Source of the DNA: Mangifera indica
Lineage: Eukaryota; Streptophyta; Magnoliopsida; Sapindales; Anacardiaceae
Length of the DNA stretch: 64,000 nucleotides
Assembly: GCF_011075055.1 (NCBI RefSeq)
Contig: NC_058152.1
Coordinates: forward strand, 9,114,001-9,178,000
Reading direction: 5' to 3'
Part shown: positions 50,921 through 63,215 of the stretch, one piece after another
How positions within the stretch are numbered: the stretch's first letter is position 1
How the letters are laid out: each line of letters starts with the position of its first letter
Position numbers and translations under genes: made by a program
Notes under the pieces: generated by a model
Database searches by the model: none
What the model was told of the DNA's origin: nothing
The model's input: the letters and a program-made list of their open reading frames with translations, nothing else

Positions 50921-53900
50921 CAAGTTTTATTTCTTTACCTACTGCTTTTATAATAGACACCTAAATCTTAGGAATATTTTATGTGTTCCTAAGATAACAA
51001 AAAATATACTTAGTATTTCTAAATTTACTAAAGACAATAATGTGATTGTGAAATTTCTAAGTGATTATTGCATTATGAATGACAAGGACACCAAGAATGT
51101 ACTACTCAAAGGAATCCTTAAGGATGGGCTGTATTAGCTCCAAATTCCTTCTAAAAGTCATGACAGTTGTTATTTTTGTAAGCTCAAATTTTTTGTCTTA
51201 GAGTGTTGTTAATTGTACCACCAAAAATGCAAAGGCAAATGGTTGTAATAACACTGGTTTACAAGTTAATAAAATAGATGTTGATATGTGGCATAAAAGG
51301 CTTGGACATCCCTGTGAGAAACCTATGAGAAATGTCTTTAAATTTTTGCATTCAAATGAAAATTTTCAAGATTTTGCATTTTGTAAACACTATCACTTTG
51401 ACAAGCATCATCAAGGCCATTTTCCTTCATCATAGTCTAGAGCTAGGAAACAACTGGAGTTAGTTCATAGTGATCTTTGGGGTCCAACCCCTGTGTTGTC
51501 TAGAAAGGGTTTTATATATTACATATACATGGATATTTAATCTTAAGTCTAAATTAGAAGTTACTAGCATTTTTAAGTTTTTTTACAAAACTGTAAAGAG
51601 ACAACTTGGTGTTTTATTAAAGTCAATTCAAATAGATTGGGGAGGAGAGTATAAAACATTGTTGTTTTACTTACAAGAACAAGGTCTAGAGTATAGGGTG
51701 TCTTGTCCATACACACATCAACAACATAGTAAGGCTAAGAGAAAACATATGCACATAGTTGAGTTAAGGCTAGTTCTTCTTTCTCAAGCCAACATGCTTT
51801 TAACATTTTGGTGGGAAGCCTTCCAGACTTCTGTCTTCTTAGTTAAAGAAATGCCTTTTGTAGTTCTGTTAAATGATAACCCATTTCATCTTTTGTTTTT
51901 GAAACAACTAGATAATATGTTTCTGAAATCTTTTGGTTGTGCTTGTTATCCATTTCTTAAACCTTATAACCACCATAAATTTGATTTTCACACTAAAAAA
52001 TAAGTATTCTTGGGCCACAGTCTGAAACATAAAAGTTATAAATGTCTCAACAGTATTGGTAAAGTGTATATTTTTGCCTCTATTAAGTTTGATGAGCAAG
52101 AATATCCTTTCAATTCTGATTCAAATTTTGTCAACATGTGTCAAAATACTTCAAATCATGTATACCCTCTTGGAGTCTATTTACCCGAGTCTTCACAAAA
52201 TAAAGTTATTTTTGAACAATCTCATGACTTGAGTGCTCTCAAGAGTCATACCATCGGTATGTCCAAATCTGAATTTGCAGTAATTACTCCACGAAATCTT
52301 ATTTTCACTACACAACAAATGTAATGTTCAATTTTGATACACCCAAAAATCCCTCATTATTAACAGTTATTAACCTCATTATCAACCAAAAACCTCATAT
52401 ATCTTAATCACTTAAACTTATCAAAAAACAAACTGATACAGAACAAACTTTATCTTAACTAGACACTTACCATTCTACTCATATAAATGTTATACTCCCA
52501 TATGATCCAAATTTGGTTACGAAAAAATTTGTCATTAAACATGTATATCCTATGCTCACAAGAGCTAAGACTAGGTACTTACCACTACCAAGAAATTTAT
52601 CCTATATATCTAAGATTGTCATTAAGGAACCAAACATTATAGTAGAAGCCTTGAATAATCTTGTTCGGTATAAGGGTATGAAGACTACATATCAAGCTTT
52701 GATGAGGAATCAGACTTGGGAACTAGTTGTTCCCAACTCTGATCAAAACTTAGTAGGACATAAGTGGGTTTACAAGGTGAAATTGAATGTAGATGGTATA
52801 GTCCAAAAATTGAAAGCAGGGTTAATAACAAAGGGGTTTCAACAAACCCCTAGAGTGGATTACTTTGATACTTTTAGCCCAATGGTTAAGATAATCACTA
52901 TTAGGATTGTTCCCACATTGACATTTTCTTATGATTGGCTTGTGTATCAAATTGATATTAATAATGTGTTCTTGAATAAAGAGCTTCAAGAAGAGGTATA
53001 CATGAGCCAACCATAAGGATTTATTGATACACAAAAACCATAATATGTTTGTAAGTTAAGGAAGGCTTTGTATGGGTTAAAGTAGATCTCTAGGGTTTGG
53101 TATGATAAACTAAAGACAACTTTTTTGGACAGGAGATTTATGAATATTGTCTCTGATTCTAACTTGTTTGTTTTAATAAAAAGTCAAGTTAGAGTGTACA
53201 TGTTGATTTATGTGGATGACATCTTATTAACAGGACCTAATATTATGTATATACAATAGCTAATTCAAGAATTGAATTGTCAATTTTCACTGAAAGATTT
53301 AGGCCAATTACGTTTTTCTCTTAGGAATAAAAGTGCATAGAAGCAATGAAAGATTACACATGTGTTAGGCCAAGTATGTAGATAAGCTTCTGGTTAAAAC
53401 ACAGATGCAAGATCCAAAGCCTTGTCATAGTTCAATGGCAACTGGAACAAAACTTTTTACTCAAGATAATGAGCCTTATAGTGATCCCACTCAGTACAGA
53501 AGCACAATTGGTGCATTCTAATACCTTACCTTAACCAAGCTAGATCTTGTTTTTGTAGTTAATAGATTGAGTCAATTTTCAAAGGCTCTATCAGTGCTTC
53601 AATAGCAGGTCTTCAAGAAAGTATTAAGGTACATTAAAAGAACTAAGTTCTTGGGACTTTTGCTCAAACCTGTCTTGTATTCATACTTAAAACCTATACA
53701 GATATAGACTGGGTTGGTAGACTAGATGACAAAAGATCCACCAGTGGTTATAGTGTTTTCTTTGGTGGAAATATGATTCATTGGGTCTCTAGAAAGCAGA
53801 AAATTGTGGCTCTTCACTAAGGCTGAGTACAAATCTGTTAGCCAAGCTTTAACAAAAATTGTTTGGATAAAAAGCCTATTATATGAGATTAAACTGAACT

Positions 53901-54138
53901 GGTTTTCTGTTCCTCTTATATGGTGTGATAACATGAGTACAAGGGCCTTGGCATCTAATGCACTGTTTCATAGCAAAACAAAACATATAGAGATAGATGT
54001 TCATTATATGAGAAAGAAAATAGTTGTTAAAAGGTTAAATGTGCAATATATACCCATAGAACATTAGGTTATTGACATTTTCACAAAGTCATTATTAATT
54101 TCAACATTTGAGTATCTCAGACTGAAGCTAAGCATGAT
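50921..54138 (+). mobile_element. Decayed Ty1/Copia retrotransposon interior
   Basis: Plus-strand pol pieces occur in Copia order, in several frames with stops. GAG-pre-integrase: WHKRLGHP near 51283. Integrase core: DWGGEYKTLL near 51632, HQQHSKAKRKHMHIVE near 51716. Reverse transcriptase: HKWVYKVKLNVDG near 52759, VYQIDINNVFLNKELQEEVY near 52942, YVDDILL near 53207. RNase H: TKAEYKSVSQALTK near 53815, HIEIDVHYMRKK near 53983. Gag and paired LTRs are not seen. Multiple stops and frameshifts make it non-functional. Confidence 0.88.
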
Positions 54139-55169
54139 TGTAACATCCCTCTCCAGAATTATTACCCTCCGAAGGAGAAATGTTATGAATTAATATCTGA
54201 AACTTCTATTTAAAAAAAAAACTATTTTAAACTAAATTTATTGCTAAAAATGTTTAGAAATTATTCTAAGAAAACTAAAAATGTAGAAGCGAACACAAGA
54301 TGTATATATTCTATATGAAAACTCATTTGAAAGCATCTAAAAATATAGAGTAATCATATACAATTGTACAACCATCTCAAGAAGGTCACAAGATAACAAG
54401 ACATGCAACTATATGCATGTAACATAAACCAGAGATAACTTGTTCTAACCAAATATATCTTCGTTGACCTAACACTGTCTCGTAGCTGCCACGATCACTT
54501 GTACTTGCAATCATGAAAGAAAAGGAAGTGAAAAATAAGAACACTCAGTAAGGGGAAAAAATTAAGTAAACTATCTTTTTTCCTGTTCTAACTCACTCTC
54601 GGGACTTAATCTCATATCATAACCTCCATAAGGAATCAAGAGGATAATCTAGTTCATTCTTTACTATTTGGGTCATACTTTGTCCCATCTGGTGTTCATT
54701 TGATATTTTTTGGAAGCTGACTAAAGGGATTTGACACTTTTCTAAGCTCGAGTTCTCTTCCTTTCTCTTACTACACTATTTTTGAATTTGAATTGTACTG
54801 TACTATAAGCATGCTTTACTACGAGTAAACCTTACTGTAGGTCTATGTCTTACTGCAGATGTACCTTATTGTAGGTGGTGTAGTGTAAAGTGCCCCTTCA
54901 AAGTTCATAGCATGCATGCGTGCGTGCGTTATATCTTATTAATTTTGCTTCTATATAAAATTATTCATAACCCACTAGACCATACTCTTGGGATAACCCC
55001 TGAATCTTGAGCTCCAAATTCCTTTTCTTGTTTTTCTTTTTTTTCTTCTTCTTATCTTTTTCTCTCATTTCTTTCCTTTCCTTTCTTTCCTTTCTCCTTT
55101 TTCTTTTCCTCCTTTTTTTCTTTCTTTCTTTCTTTCCAAAACTATAAATCACTGCTCATGGTACTGTTC

Positions 55170-55910
55170 ACTTGGTAGAGCAGTCTTTTTCTTTATGTAA
55201 TCTAATAGTCCAAAAGGCCTCTAATTCATACAAACTATATACCAATGAAAAGAGGATTCAAAGAGCTTTCCAAAAAGCTATAACAACATTCATGATTCAT
55301 CAAATAAGGCAGTCAAAACGTAGGACAAAATTAGTGACACAAAATTGTATTAATTGTTTATTTGGTAAGACAATATTTTTGTTCATGCAATAACGGTCTC
55401 TAATTCATACAAGCTATATATCATTGAAAAGAGGATTCAAAGAGATTTCCAACAAGCTATAATAGCACTCATGATACATCAGATAAGATAGTCAAAACGT
55501 GGGATGAAATCAGTGACAAAAAACTATATTCATTGTTTATTTGGTAAGACAATCTTTTTGTTCATGCAATTTAATAGTCCAGAAGGTCTCTAATTCATAC
55601 ACGCTATATATCATTGAAAAGAGGATTCAAAGAGCTTTCCAACAAGCTATAATAGCACTAATGATTCATCAGATAAGATAGTCAAAATATGGGATGAAGT
55701 TAGTGGCAAAAAACTATGTTCATTGTTTATTTGGTAAGACAGTCTTTTTGTTCATGCAATTTAACAGTCCAAAAGGTCTCTAATTCATACAAGCTATATA
55801 TATAATTGAAAAGAGGATTCAAAGAGTTTTCTAACAAGCTATAATAACACTCATGATTCATCAGATAAGATAGCCAAAACTTGGGATGAAGTTAGTAGTA
55901 AAACAGTAAA
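55170..55910. repeat. Tandem array, four units of about 180-190 bp
   Basis: Units begin at CTAATTCATACAA/G in 55221, 55400, 55590 and 55780 (periods 179, 190, 190). Each contains GAAAAGAGGATTCAAAGAG, CAAGCTATAATA, ATGATTCATCA and GTTTATTTGGTAAGACA. Two more units occur at 59318 and 59506 (period 188) in the other LTR fragment. Confidence 0.9.
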
Positions 55911-56415
55911 TATCATCCAACTCTTTGCCATGAACAAACTAATACACATAGATGCCCCAAATGGAAAAACAACATTTCTCAACTTCAAAATCATCATTTA
56001 TAATATAAAGCCAAGGAACCAAAAGTATAAAATATGAAACCTACCAAAGATAATACCCCTTGTCTTGTTTCAAGCTAATGTTTGCAAGTTGGTTTCCTCA
56101 TCTTTATCTTATTTCCTTTATCACCAAAACACACTAACATATTCATATAACATGCATCCAATATATCTAAACATAGGTAAAGGGAAAAGAAGAAGATCTT
56201 TTGGTTACCAAGGCTTTCAAAGTGCTTATTTGTTTTCTTTTCTTATTTTGTCTTCCAAAACCCCTTCAATTTCTTCATTTATCTTCACAAAACAAAAGAA
56301 AATAGCATAAAGAAGGCTGGCTACTGGAATGGATGGGAGAAAATGATGGAAAAAGGCTTGAAGTTTTCTTTTTTCTTTTTTCTCTCTTTATATATATTCA
56401 TACCTTTTAATATGG

Positions 56416-56416
<1 letters not shown>

Positions 56417-56506
<90 letters not shown>
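56417..56506. repeat. (TA)n microsatellite, about 90 bp
   Basis: About 44 uninterrupted TA units. The equivalent place in the related segment (about 60155) has only a few TA-like bases. Confidence 0.95.
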
Positions 56507-56512
<6 letters not shown>

Positions 56513-56598
56513 CATACACATACATGTGAACATATATATTTAAAATTGGAAATATCTTGAAATAGAGTCACCCCTGAAATGTATCTGAAGGTATTATA

Positions 56599-59310
56599 AC
56601 TTTTCCCCCTTCATGAGAATTTTGTCCTCGAAAGTCACAAAAATAGCTCTGGGTACTTTTCCCTTATGGTATGCTCAATTTCCTAGGTAGCCTCTTATAT
56701 CTTCTGGTTTCTCCATAAGACTTTTACTAAAGGAATCTGTAGGTTCCTTAACTACTTAATTCTCCTGTCAAGTATCCGAATTGGTCTTTCTTCATAACTA
56801 AGGTCTTCTGCTAACTGAATATTATTTGTATTCACGACTTAGAAATGATCACTAAGACACTTCCTTAAAGATGAGACATAAAATACATCATGAATCTGGT
56901 CCATACTAGCTAGTAAAGCTAATCTGTAAGCCACTTTACCAACTTTCTCAACTATCTCATATGGACCAATATATTTGGGAGCTAGCTATCATTTCTTTGC
57001 GAATCTTATCAAATGCTTGAATGGAGCAATCTTTACAAATACAAACTCACCCACATTGAATTCCAAGTCTCGACGTCGATGGTTTGCATAGCTTTTTTAT
57101 TGATCCTAGGCATGTTTCATCCTCTGCCTGATCAGCTGGACATCATTGACCATTTTCTGGGTCAATTCGGGCCCAAGAGATCAAGATAACACATCTTTCT
57201 CTCCTATCTCATCCCAATGGAAAAAAGAATGACACCTCCTGCCATATAATACCTCACAAGGTGTCATCTGAATAGTCATCTGATAGCTATTATTATAAGC
57301 AAAATCCACCAAGGGCAATATTTCTATCAATGTAACATTATGATCAAAGCAACAAGCTCTCAATATGTCCTCCAAAATCTAATTAAACCTTTTTGTCTGA
57401 CCATTTGTTCAAGAATGATAGACTGTTCTAAATGCCAAATTAGTACTCAATGATCTCTGGAGACTCTTCCAGAAAGTTGATACAAATCTCGTATCACGAT
57501 TAAATACTATGGTCTGGGTACCTCATGTAATCTAATAATCTTCCTAACATATAATCTCCCCAGCTGATTAGTGATAGTAGTATCTTTGATGGGCAGGAAA
57601 TGAGCTGACTTGGTTAATCTATCAACAATCACCTAAATAACATTGCATCCATTCTAAACTATGGGGAGTCGACTGATGAAATTCATAGAGATATGCTCCC
57701 ATTTCCATTTTGGAATAGACAGAGGTTAAAGCGACCTTAAAAGTCTCTAGTGTTCGACCTTAATTTGTTGACAGATGAAACATCTGGTAATAAACTCACA
57801 TATATCCTTGTTCATGTCTGACCACCAAAAATGTCTTTGTAAATGGAGAAGGACTATTTCACCCCTAACTTTTGATGCGTTCTTAAACTGCCACCCACGG
57901 TAGATGAAAATCCACTTTTCCCACCCATGAGCCGTTAATATGGATGATTTCTGTTTGCATAAGGGTAAAATATCTATTTTACCCTTATTAGATGAAATGA
58001 CAAAAATACCCCTCAATTTAATATGTAAAATTCATCTCAAAATTGATGTGAGGGTTTTACCATTCGCCCCTTTTAGGTTTTAGAAACTAACATTTCACCT
58101 TACCTAAAGTTTTTAAATTTTGAAAACTAATATTTTCATCCTCAAACCTAGGGTTTCCATATTTTTCAAAATACAACCGCCCCCCATAACTTTCAAAACT
58201 AGCATTTCATCCCTATTTTTCAACTTCATCTCCCGACGTCGTCTTCGACGTCGTCACCGGCCTCTTCCTTCTTCTGGTGCGACAACGGTTTATCTCTTCG
58301 TCGCACAATGAGACGAAGAGACAGATCTCTTCGTCGCACCACCATGCGACGAAGAGGTCTCTTTTCGTCGCACCACCCAGACGATGTTTCATCGCCTTTC
58401 GTCGCTAGTCGTATCGTCCAAACGTGACGACGAAGTGTCATCCTTTGTCTATTCTTCCAGATCTGGACGACGCTTTATCGTCCATATCTGGACTGGAAGA
58501 TGAAGGGTCATCTTTCGTTATTCAGATCTGGGCAACAAAGGGTTGTCCTTTGTTGTCCTTTATAGTCAAAGATGAAAGATCGATCGAATACGTCGACCGT
58601 CGGTGGTGGTCGAAGAAGGAAGCAAACCCAGGGGTGAAATCTAAACTTTTCAAACTTTGAGGATGTGTTAGTTATTAGTTTTTAAAACCTAAAGGGGGAA
58701 ACGGTAAAATTTTAAAGTTTTAAGGTTTTAAATAGTAAATGGCGATTTTGCCCCTGTCTGTAACTGAAAAATTGGACGGCATTTTGGTCATGGGTGGGAA
58801 AAGTGGATTTCCATCTGCTGTAAGTGGTAGTTTAAGAACGCATCAAAAGTTGGGGGTGAAATAGTCTTTCTCCTCTTTGTAAATCCTGATACATTTTTAC
58901 ACACCCAGGGTGGGCAGTGTAAAGAGAACTATAAGTCTCTGTAAGAATTCTCTGTCTCAATTTGGTTATCTGGAGAATATACACTCAATCTCTGAATTTA
59001 AGAACTCTATTTAATACTTGAAAATATGTCTCGAGACCCTCTTAAACTTTATGAATTTTCTATTGACACCGCTCATCTCTTGTTTGAGCCTCTCAAATCT
59101 CATCTATGAGAGTGGGTTGAATCTTTAATCTAACAAGAGCTCCAATCACAAGCTCAATCTGCTCTCGGTCCATATCTCTAAATTTCTCTCTGGACTATCA
59201 GTTGTGATATCATCACGTTTCCACTGAGTGCATCTGTAACCACGTTTGCCTTACCTGGATAGTATTTAATGTCACACTCATAGTCTTTTACTAACTCAAG
59301 TCATCGCCTT
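56599..59310 (-). mobile_element. Decayed Ty3/Gypsy pol, interrupted by a Mutator-like element
   Basis: Read on the minus strand from high to low coordinates. End of RNase H: DYECDIKYYPGKANVV and DALSG near 59300-59225. Integrase zinc-binding part: HFWWSDMNKDICEFITRC with CFICQQ near 57830-57755. Integrase core: PLVDFAYNNSYQ and VLYGRRC near 57320-57235. C-terminal part: PKYIGPYEIVEKV near 56970-56930. Then the polypurine tract at 56613-56600. There are many stops. Gag, protease and most of the reverse transcriptase are absent: the frame breaks at about 59310, where LTR-like repeats start. A 1029-bp element splits the zinc-binding region at 57845-58873. Confidence 0.85.
57845..58873. mobile_element. 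Mutator-like element nested in Gypsy pol, 11-bp TSD
   Basis: A 1029-bp element with long near-identical inverted ends (GGAGAAGGACTATTTCACCC, then CTAACTTTTGATGCGTTC; over 100 bp pair). It is flanked by TCTTTGTAAAT on both sides (57834-57844 and 58874-58884), so the interrupted pol reads on across the site. The interior is rich in GACGTCGTC/CTTCGTCG, like the other foldback elements here, but the termini differ (GGAGAAGGACTATTTCACCCC against GGCCAAAGGACTATTTCCCACC). No transposase. Confidence 0.88.
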
Positions 59311-60200
59311 TGTCTTTAATTCATACAAACTATATACCATTGGAAAAAAGATTCAAAGAGCTTTCCAACAAGTTATAATAGCACTAATAATTCATCAGAT
59401 AAGACAGTTAAAACTTAGGATGAAATCAGTGGCAAAAAACTGTATTAATTGTTTATTTGGTAAAATAGTTTTTTGTTCATACAATTTAATAATCTAAACT
59501 GTTTCTAATTCATACAAGTTATATATCATTGAAAAGAGGATTCAAAGAGCTTTCCAACAAGCTATAATAACACTCATGATTTATCAAATAAAGTAGTCAA
59601 AATGTGGGATGAAATCAATGGCAAAACGATAAATATCATCTTACTCTCTGTCATTAACAAACTAATACACATAGATACCCCAAATGACAAAACAACATTT
59701 CTTAACTTCAAAATTATCATTTATAACATAAAGTCAAGGAACCAAAAACATAAAACATGGAACATGCTAAGGATAATACCCCTTTGTTTCCAGTCAATCT
59801 TTGCAAGTTGACTTCCTCCTCTTTGTCTTGTTTCCTTTATCACTAAAACCACCTTAAATCAACATCAAAACACACTAACATATTCATATAATATGCATCC
59901 AATATATTTAAACATAGGTAAAGGGAAATGAAGAAGATTTTTTAGTTACCAAAGCTTCTAAAGTGCTTCTTTGTTTTCTTTTTTTATTTTGTCTTCCAAA
60001 ACCTCTTCAATTTCTTCCTTTATGTTCACAAAACAAAAGAAAATAACAAGAAGAAGGCTGGCTACTGGAATGGGCGAGAGAAGATGATGGAAAAAGACTT
60101 AAAGTTTTCTTTTTTGTCTTTTCTCTCTTTATATTTGTCAATACATTTTAATATGGATTTATATATGCGTATATATAAATCTCAAGTCAATTTTATCAAA
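59311..60200. mobile_element. Second LTR fragment of the Gypsy family
   Basis: It matches 55780-56430 in the same orientation: two tandem units (59318, 59506), ATAAATATCATC, ACATTTCTTAACTTCAAAAT, TGCATCCAATATAT, then AGAAGGCTGGCTACTGGAATG and GGAAAAAGACTTAAAG. It joins RNase H sequence abruptly at about 59310, and homology stops near 60180. An internal deletion between the 5' LTR and RNase H would explain this. Confidence 0.7.
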
Positions 60201-60394
60201 TACATTATACATATATTTAAAAAAATACTGTTTATGATTTTATTATCTCAAGTCAAATCATAATTTTTGAATAATTTCCTCTAATTTTATAATTTAAATT
60301 GAGTTATATACTTGTAACCTATTATTATAAAGAATCACAAAAGAATTTCACAGGAGAAGATAAAGGTTAACACGACTAAAAAAATTCCGCTCTT

Positions 60395-60859
60395 CTCCCA
60401 ACCCATCTACCGTCCAAATCAATCACCCATCACATTCCTCCATGTGTCCACACCAAACCATTTAACAAGAGCTTGACCCCTCGTGTCATCCTTTCATTGG
60501 CCCATAAACCGCACAGCAAAACAAGCACCTGCTTATCCAAAAATCGTCCAAGATTACTGGATCTTTCCTTTTCAAGTTTTGTTTCTGCTATCTGAATTAT
60601 ACATTTTGGACTAACAACTCAATCATCTCAGCAATCATCTCAGCAATCACCTTATATATTCAAAATAAGGGGGATATAAAGTTAGATTTTATATATATAA
60701 GTATAAAATTTAAAATTTTTATAAATTTATTGATATTTTACTTTAGTTAAATTGTAAATTTATACACTTACTAAACCAATTAACAATAAACTCAAACACA
60801 ATTTCAAATCTCAGACAAACTCTTAGTTGCATCAAAATAATAACCAGATACCAATAGAG
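60395..60859. repeat. Segmental duplicate of the small-gene upstream region (part 1)
   Basis: 60395-60530 matches 48005-48125: ACCGTCCAAATCAATC, CCATCACA, CCCCTCGTGTCATCCT, TCATTGGCCC. The CACGTG at 48053 is CATGTG here. The similarity fades after about 60530, and the hAT element begins at 60860. Confidence 0.8.
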
Positions 60860-61907
60860 TAGTCTTGGCCACGATTCATGAACCGACGGTTTCTGTTCAA
60901 AATCGTCGGTTCACGATTCGAAAAAATAAGGACTCTGAATCGAAACCGTAATAAGACGGTTTGTAACTGGTTCAAAACCAACAGTTTCAATTCATGACCT
61001 CGGTTCGGAACCGACGGTTCTGATTTAAAACCGACATTGAACTGTTAATTCTAATACATGATCTTGATTTTATTTTTAAATTATTAATTACAATAATTGA
61101 AAATTAAAAGAAAATCTTAGACTTAATTTTTCAATTAAGCTTCCTACGTATCTTCTTGGGGTTTAGAAGAATCAATAGCCGACAGTACCCCCTTACCTTA
61201 TCATTCATCTCCGTTATCTTGACTATTATTTCTCGTCATCGAACTATCCGTAGTTAAATCAAGATATTCTTCATTGAAGTCCACTTTTATATAATAAATA
61301 AATAAATTATATTATTAATTATGAAAGATAATAAATAAAATTAATTATAGGAATAAATAAATAATAATAAATCAAATTAATTATAGGAATAAATTCTGTA
61401 GTTAATTATGAATTGTATAATAAAAATTAAAATTGAAATTAATAAAAAATCAAAAAAGAATTTAATTAAATTTGAGAGAATTTGATTGAAAGATTGAGAG
61501 AGTATTAAGAATTGAAAGGAAGAGAATGAGAGTAAATGAGAGAGTTTGAAGGATTTAATTTGGGAAAGTTGAGAGATTGAATGGATATATATAGGAAAAA
61601 TTTAAAAAAAAAAAATTTAAAAAAAAAATTAAAAGGAGGGGGGGTGAAACAAAATTTAGAAAATATGCAGGGGACCTCTCCTGTAAAAGATTTTGAAATA
61701 TGCAAAGGGAACCGTTGGTTCCTTTTTTTTAATTTTTTTAAAAAAAAAAATACTTGTTCAGAAGAATGTAAACTGCTGATTCATAAAATGGATGTAAACT
61801 AGCAGTTTAACTGTTTAAAATTATATAAACCGGAACTGAACCGTCAAAATCGGGTTTCCATTCCGGTTCGTCCGGTTCATGGCCAAACCGGCCCATGGCC
61901 AGGTCTA
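60860..61907. mobile_element. hAT-type non-autonomous element, 1048 bp
   Basis: Termini TAGTCTTGGCCACG and the inverse of TAGACCTGGCCATG. Candidate 8-bp target duplication CAATAGAG (60852-60859) and CAACAGAG (61908-61915), matching at 7 of 8. Subterminal regions are packed with AACCGACGG/CCGTCGGTT and GGTTC/GAACC blocks in both orientations. The AT-rich middle holds a poly-A and G run (61598-61645). No transposase frame. Confidence 0.75.
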
Positions 61908-61964
61908 CAACAGAGGAAGTTAAAACGTGATGAGGGGTGAAATTGTAATTAACTCAACTCGCCA

Positions 61965-62581
61965 AAACCCCAACAAACTCAAGTTTTCCGGATTTGGTAA
62001 AGCTGAAAGTCACACAAGTTTCTTTATTTGTGAGAATAGGCCATTCCCGGCACCGGTCGTAATCAGGCAAATCAACCCAGCCCCACCTCGCCACGTATGC
62101 GGACGTGATGCAGTGAAATTCTGTCACGTTACCTTGCGTGGTACACTAGCTCAAGGAGGCCGTGAATCTGTTCATGGAGGTGATAATTGTTCTCTCTTCT
62201 ATATCAGCTAGAGCTTTCTGGTATTTGATAATATTTCTCCATATACATGTAAGATTTTTTATTTTAAAATTGCATGCATCTTCTGGGCTAAAATTAAAAG
62301 ATAATGTTTTGATTTTATTTTTTTTAACTTTTTAACAAAAGGAAATCTTTCTTATTCAAAATGTTTTGAATCTTTCATGTTCTTGCATATTTGATCGCAT
62401 GTGTTTATTGGATATATGGGGTCTCTACCATATCCATTAGAGATCGTTTCATAATGGAATATTTTCTTAATTGTCGTAGGGAATGGAGGCAGTGGAGAGT
62501 GGCAGAAAGCAAGATGAAGAGAGAATGATGGAGATAAGAGAAGAGCTTGAGGCTTTGGCAAATGAACTCCTATCTCCATAG
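61965..62581 (+). pseudogene. Truncated duplicate of the 84-residue small gene
   Basis: The upstream block 61985-62152 matches 48225-48375 (TTTGTGAGAA.AGGCCAT, CTCGCCACGTATGCGGACG, CACGTTACCTTGCGTGG). It then jumps at about 62153 straight into the end of exon 2 (GGAGGCCGTGAATCTGTTCA), so the TATA box, start codon, exon 1, intron 1 and the start of exon 2 are deleted. Exon 3 (62480-62581) is intact and open (GMEAVESGRKQDEERMMEIR..) but ends four codons later than in the parent. The G-box at 48291 is altered to CACCGGTCG. No in-frame start is preserved. Confidence 0.85.
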
Positions 62582-63215
62582 CCAAGACATGTGGCTTCTG
62601 CACCTTTCTAGTGTTTCCGTATAACATACTTCCTCTACATAAATACAAGATGGGATTTTGCCTAGCCATCATTTTCAAAATTCATTTACTTGTTTGCTCA
62701 ATTTTCTCTTTTGTCTTTTCTTTTCACTAATTTTGCAAATGAATAAACTCCCCCAACTACTAATCCTATGTATTGGCTTTTAAAATGAGAAAATGAACAA
62801 TACATTGGCGATATCGACAAGAATCCAATAACGTCAACATACACCTTGAAAATAGAGCTGTTTTAGAAGAATACGTAATCTAGACTTCATGGACAAGTCA
62901 TCAAAACCGGCTAAAGAACCAAGTGCTTCTCACTACATGACAGATGGTTAATGCTAAAAACAAAGATAAAATGGGGCATTCCCTAGGAGAATAATGAAAA
63001 ACAAGACGGAAGAAAACAGAATGTCAAGTAGATTTGGACCAACGGAACAGAACTGCGTTCTTATTCTCAACAAATCAAGTCCAAACACTGCTGAAATAAA
63101 AAACTATTGCTCAAGAAATATGCAGATAATCCCAGTCCCTGTACTTGCAGGTTTGGATGAGAAACCAAGTCTAATATGTTTCTCATCCGAGCAAATAAAC
63201 AATGACAGAAGCCAT
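62582..63215. repeat. Segmental duplicate of the small-gene downstream region
   Basis: It continues the duplication: CCAAGACATGTGGCTTCTGCA, ATAAATACAAGATGGGATTT (62640) and ACAGATGGTTAATGC, ATATGCAGATAATC, AGGTTTGGATGAGAAACCAA (62940-63180) match 49093-49560. Differences include an insertion near 63045-63085. Confidence 0.8.

Larger units (their letters stand above)
54139..56598. mobile_element. Long Gypsy LTR with internal tandem repeats
   Basis: It begins TGTAACATCCCTCTCC at 54139. At the other end it abuts a minus-strand polypurine tract (GAAGGGGGAAAAG, 56613-56600) that follows the Gypsy pol. It would therefore be the 3' LTR of the minus-strand element, about 2.46 kb. It contains a tandem array (55170-55910) and a long TA run (56417-56506). 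The segment 55780-56430 is matched by 59506-60180. The left boundary and orientation are inferred from the TG...CA pattern and the polypurine tract. Confidence 0.55.

Noticed and set aside
56321..56543. Open frames of tyrosine-isoleucine repeats on both strands
   Set aside because: They are translations of the (TA)n microsatellite.
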